A stretch of 64,000 nt of DNA from CAVPOO01 sp963707015 (lineage in GTDB: Bacteria > Pseudomonadota > Gammaproteobacteria > Thiohalobacterales > Thiohalobacteraceae). The stretch spans positions 124,001-188,000 of the forward strand of contig CAVPOO010000002.1 in the NCBI GenBank assembly GCA_963707015.1, given 5' to 3'. Shown here piece after piece: positions 61,898 to 64,000 of this stretch. Under the pieces are notes generated by a model that was not told where the DNA came from, did no database searches, and saw only the letters and a list, made by a program, of their open reading frames with translations. The position numbers and the translations under genes were made by a program. Every line of letters starts with the position of its first letter. Position 1 is the stretch's first letter.

Positions 61898-63031
61898 ATG
61901 CCAGATTCCTTGATTCCGCCTCGCCACTCGGCCCGTTCACCCGCTCGCGCCGCTGCCGGCGCCCTGCTTGGCGCGCTGACAGTCCTCGCGGTGTTGCCGG
62001 CGTCTGCGGCGACGCCTGAAACCCAGCCTGCAAAGATGTATGCGGAGCACTGCTCGGTCTGTCACGGTGACAAGGGCGACGGCAAGACCCACGCGAGGCA
62101 GGGGCTGCGTCCGCCACCGCGTGACTTCACCACGGGCGAGGCCCGCCGCCAGTTGAGCCGCGAGTACATGATCACGGTGGTGAAAGACGGCAAACCCGGC
62201 ACGGCCATGGTCGGCTGGGGAACCCTGTTGAGCGACGAACAGATCGAGGCGCTCGTCGAGTACATCCGCGAGCGCTTCATGCCGGCGTCCCCGGAGGCAG
62301 AGGCCGGCACCTCGCCTGGCGGGCAGATTTACGCAAAGACCTGCTCGGTCTGCCATGGCGAGGATGGCGCCGGTGCCTTGTGGGGCAAGACCTCCCTGCA
62401 CCCGCCACCGGTCAACTTCACAGCCGCAGACCGGCACCAGGAACTGCCGCGCGAACGCATGATCGCGTCTGTCACCTATGGCCGACCGGGCACGGCGATG
62501 ACTGCATTCGCCAGTCAGCTGTCAGCGACCGAAATCGAGGCGGTCGTCGATTATATCCGGGACGCGTTCATGAAGGACGGGGAAACCGGGGCGCCGCCTG
62601 CCGCGTCGAGCGTGCAGGCAGCCACCACCGTCGGCATGGCGGTACTCCACGGCAAAGGGCAGTACAGTGACGACAGCCAGCCGGCAGGCGCACGCGCAGA
62701 CCTCCCCCTGCCCCACGCACTGAGCGGGGACGCGGCGGCCGGCAAGTCCTACTATCTGATGAACTGCACGGCCTGCCACGGTGAAGATGGGGACGGCAAC
62801 GGGCCTCGCGCCTATTTCATCTTTCCCAAGCCGCGCAACTTTCTTCACCCTGCGAGTCGCGCCCGCCTCGACCGACCGACCCTGTTCACGGCTATCCGGC
62901 AGGGCGTGGCCGGGCGGGAAATGCCGGCCTGGAGCAAAGTATTAACGGATCAGCAGATCGCGGATGTCACCGAGTATGTCTTTCAGACCTTTATTCGCCC
63001 AGGAGAATCGGAGGGCGAACTGCCGCCCTGA
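61898..63031 (+). CDS. Triheme cytochrome with three class I cytochrome c domains
   Basis: The 377-residue exported protein from ATG 61898 has a signal peptide (ALLGALTVLAVLPASAA) and three similar cytochrome c domains of about 90 residues: CSVCHGDKGDGK, CSVCHGEDGAGALWG and CTACHGEDGDGNGP, each with a Met-ligand region (for example GTAMVGWG, GTAMTAF and REMPAW). These single-heme, His/Met folds are high-potential compared with bis-His hemes. It ends overlapping the next gene by one base (TGATG). The role may be electron transfer to or from a soluble or membrane partner at the positive end of the chain. Confidence 0.92.
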   Translation: MPDSLIPPRHSARSPARAAAGALLGALTVLAVLPASAATPETQPAKMYAEHCSVCHGDKGDGKTHARQGLRPPPRDFTTGEARRQLSREYMITVVKDGKPGTAMVGWGTLLSDEQIEALVEYIRERFMPASPEAEAGTSPGGQIYAKTCSVCHGEDGAGALWGKTSLHPPPVNFTAADRHQELPRERMIASVTYGRPGTAMTAFASQLSATEIEAVVDYIRDAFMKDGETGAPPAASSVQAATTVGMAVLHGKGQYSDDSQPAGARADLPLPHALSGDAAAGKSYYLMNCTACHGEDGDGNGPRAYFIFPKPRNFLHPASRARLDRPTLFTAIRQGVAGREMPAWSKVLTDQQIADVTEYVFQTFIRPGESEGELPP

Positions 63032-63786
63032 TGGCAGCCGGTCAGTGGTCGGCAATGTTTCGACGGATCCTGCTCGCGGCCTCGCTGGGGCTTGTCGCCT
63101 GCCAGGCAAGTCAGATACCGCAGAAGCCACCGACAGAACCCGACCCGGCAGAACAGCCCGCGCGCGACATGAGGGAGCAGCATGACCTGGCGGCAGGCCC
63201 GACACAGTTGCCGCTGCGGAAGGCAGTGGGGGATCAGGCGGGCGGCATCCAGACCGGCGCCGAAACCCGGCAGGAGCAATCAGCTGCCCCGTCAGCAGTG
63301 GACACTAAGGTGAGTGCGCCCGCGCCGCCCGCGGCACGCGGCACCGGACGGCGACCCGAATCGAGCCGGCTCTATGATGCGTCGAGTCCGCAGTACGGCT
63401 TATTGCAGCAGGCTGATGATGCCCTGGCGGGGTTCCCGCTGGACCGGATCGGCGGCATCGACTGGATGCGCGCCCTGCACGACAGACTGATTGCTCCCCG
63501 TGTGAGCGTGCGGGGATCTGGAAAAATGGATATTCTCGATCAGGATGTCATTATGAGAAATACTCGAGAGATGCCCTATGTGCAGTTTCCGCATGAATCC
63601 CACACCCGGTGGCTCGCATGCAAGAATTGCCACGAAAGCATTTTCGTCGCGAAAAAGGGCGGGAATCCGATGACAATGACTGATATCTTCCTGGGAAAAT
63701 ACTGCGGGGTCTGTCATGACAAGGTGGCCTTTTCAACCTATGCCTGTGAACGCTGTCATAATGTGCCGAACACCGGCAATCCTTAG
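63031..63786 (+). CDS. Triheme lipoprotein cytochrome related to B/B'
   Basis: The 251-residue protein has a lipobox LVAC (Cys24) after FRRILLAASLG, a low-complexity Pro/Ala/Glu linker of about 100 residues, then the B-type region (DWMRALHDRLIAPR, FPHESHTRWL) and hemes CKNCH, CGVCH and CERCH. The start at 63031 overlaps the preceding stop as TGATG; ATG 63055 (MFRRILL) is an alternative with a more typical lipoprotein signal. Lipid anchoring of a B-type module by a long flexible linker would let it reach across the periplasm. Confidence 0.89.
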   Translation: MAAGQWSAMFRRILLAASLGLVACQASQIPQKPPTEPDPAEQPARDMREQHDLAAGPTQLPLRKAVGDQAGGIQTGAETRQEQSAAPSAVDTKVSAPAPPAARGTGRRPESSRLYDASSPQYGLLQQADDALAGFPLDRIGGIDWMRALHDRLIAPRVSVRGSGKMDILDQDVIMRNTREMPYVQFPHESHTRWLACKNCHESIFVAKKGGNPMTMTDIFLGKYCGVCHDKVAFSTYACERCHNVPNTGNP

Positions 63787-64000
63787 GACATCTTTTCCCC
63801 TGCTGCGCAGAGCGGGTCCCCTGCTGCGCAGAGCGGGCCGGATTGCCGGCGTCAGTCTGCTGGGGCTGCTGCTGGCCCGGCCTGTCGGCTCGGCGGAGGA
63901 CCCGGAAGTCTACATGCAGCGCGCGCAGAAAGCCTTTGATCAATCCGACCTCGTGAGCGCCATGTCCTGGTACCGGAAGGCGGCGGAACTCGATTATGCC
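63761..64000 (+). CDS. Exported Sel1/TPR-type repeat protein (truncated by window end)
   Basis: From ATG 63761, 26 bp inside the previous gene, an 80-codon frame runs to the window edge: a basic N-terminus, a hydrophobic segment (IAGVSLLGLLLARPVGSA) and then EVYMQRAQKAFDQSDLVSAM, WYRKAAELDYA, the opening of a Sel1-like/TPR repeat. The start is uncertain because of the overlap and a 21-bp tandem duplication in the leader. A helper of assembly or a scaffold would fit, but only the beginning is visible. Confidence 0.7.
   Translation, partial: MCRTPAILRTSFPLLRRAGPLLRRAGRIAGVSLLGLLLARPVGSAEDPEVYMQRAQKAFDQSDLVSAMSWYRKAAELDYA
63797..63838 (+). repeat. 21-bp tandem duplication in the signal-peptide region
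   Basis: Two copies of a 21-bp unit (CCCCTGCTGCGCAGAGCGGG plus T or C), differing at the last base, encode PLLRRAG twice in frame. The unit length keeps the reading frame, so it lengthens the basic leader by seven residues. Confidence 0.92.

Overview
The window reads as chromosomal DNA of a GC-rich gammaproteobacterium. The evidence is the gene order: tig-clpP-clpX-lon-hupB-ppiD, a Pro-Arg-His-Lys-Leu tRNA cluster, and leuC-leuD-leuB-asd-fimV-truA-trpF-trpB-trpA-accD-folC-dedD-cvpA-purF-metZ, a layout familiar from Pseudomonas and the purple sulfur and related gammaproteobacteria. No rRNA, CRISPR array, intact insertion sequence, integrase or phage gene was seen. Species cannot be fixed from the sequence. 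The last 20 kb strongly suggest an organism that exchanges electrons with something outside the cell.

Positions 1-9100 (minus strand) hold the protein-quality block ppiD (cut by the window edge), hupB, lon, clpX, clpP and tig, with tRNA genes on both sides. Positions 9276-16284 hold folD, cysS, gltX, a periplasmic cyclophilin, lpxH, a secreted protein of unknown function and a ferritin-like DUF455 protein. A palindromic element of about 160 bp separates the convergent folD and cysS. Positions 16285-34201 are biosynthetic: a decayed glycerate-kinase remnant, metZ behind a SAM-II-like riboswitch with a terminator/antiterminator pair, then purF, cvpA, dedD, folC, accD, trpA/B/F, truA, fimV, asd and leuB/D/C. 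A divergent LysR-type regulator faces leuC across an inverted-repeat operator. Positions 35376-43871 hold an MFS permease with a pentanucleotide repeat at its start, aroC, a small orphan protein, hemN, prmB, the copper-handling pair SCO1 and PCuAC, psd and suhB, ending in a 128-bp inverted-repeat element.

Positions 44490-64000 are the most unusual part: a densely packed, divergent gene cluster carrying 33 CxxCH heme c motifs. In transcription order the minus-strand arm encodes an NHL-repeat lipoprotein, a Crp/Fnr-type regulator, a tetraheme cytochrome, a parvulin, a 609-residue predicted outer-membrane beta-barrel, triheme A, triheme B, helical-repeat protein C, its paralogue C', triheme B', triheme A', two NHL-repeat lipoproteins, an undecaheme (11-heme) cytochrome, the System II cytochrome c assembly proteins ResB and CcsA, and a TPR protein. 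The plus-strand arm encodes a three-domain class I cytochrome, a triheme lipoprotein related to B and B', and a Sel1/TPR-type protein that runs off the window. Taken together this looks like an outer-membrane electron conduit: a barrel (folded with help from the parvulin) carrying multiheme cytochromes, small c7-like periplasmic shuttles, NHL lipoproteins as scaffolds, and a private heme-attachment system. From memory, an undecaheme cluster of this kind has been discussed in cathode-growing 'Candidatus Tenderia'-like bacteria; I could not check this. The mirrored order A-B-C-C'-B'-A' and the helical C proteins appear to be the least described part.
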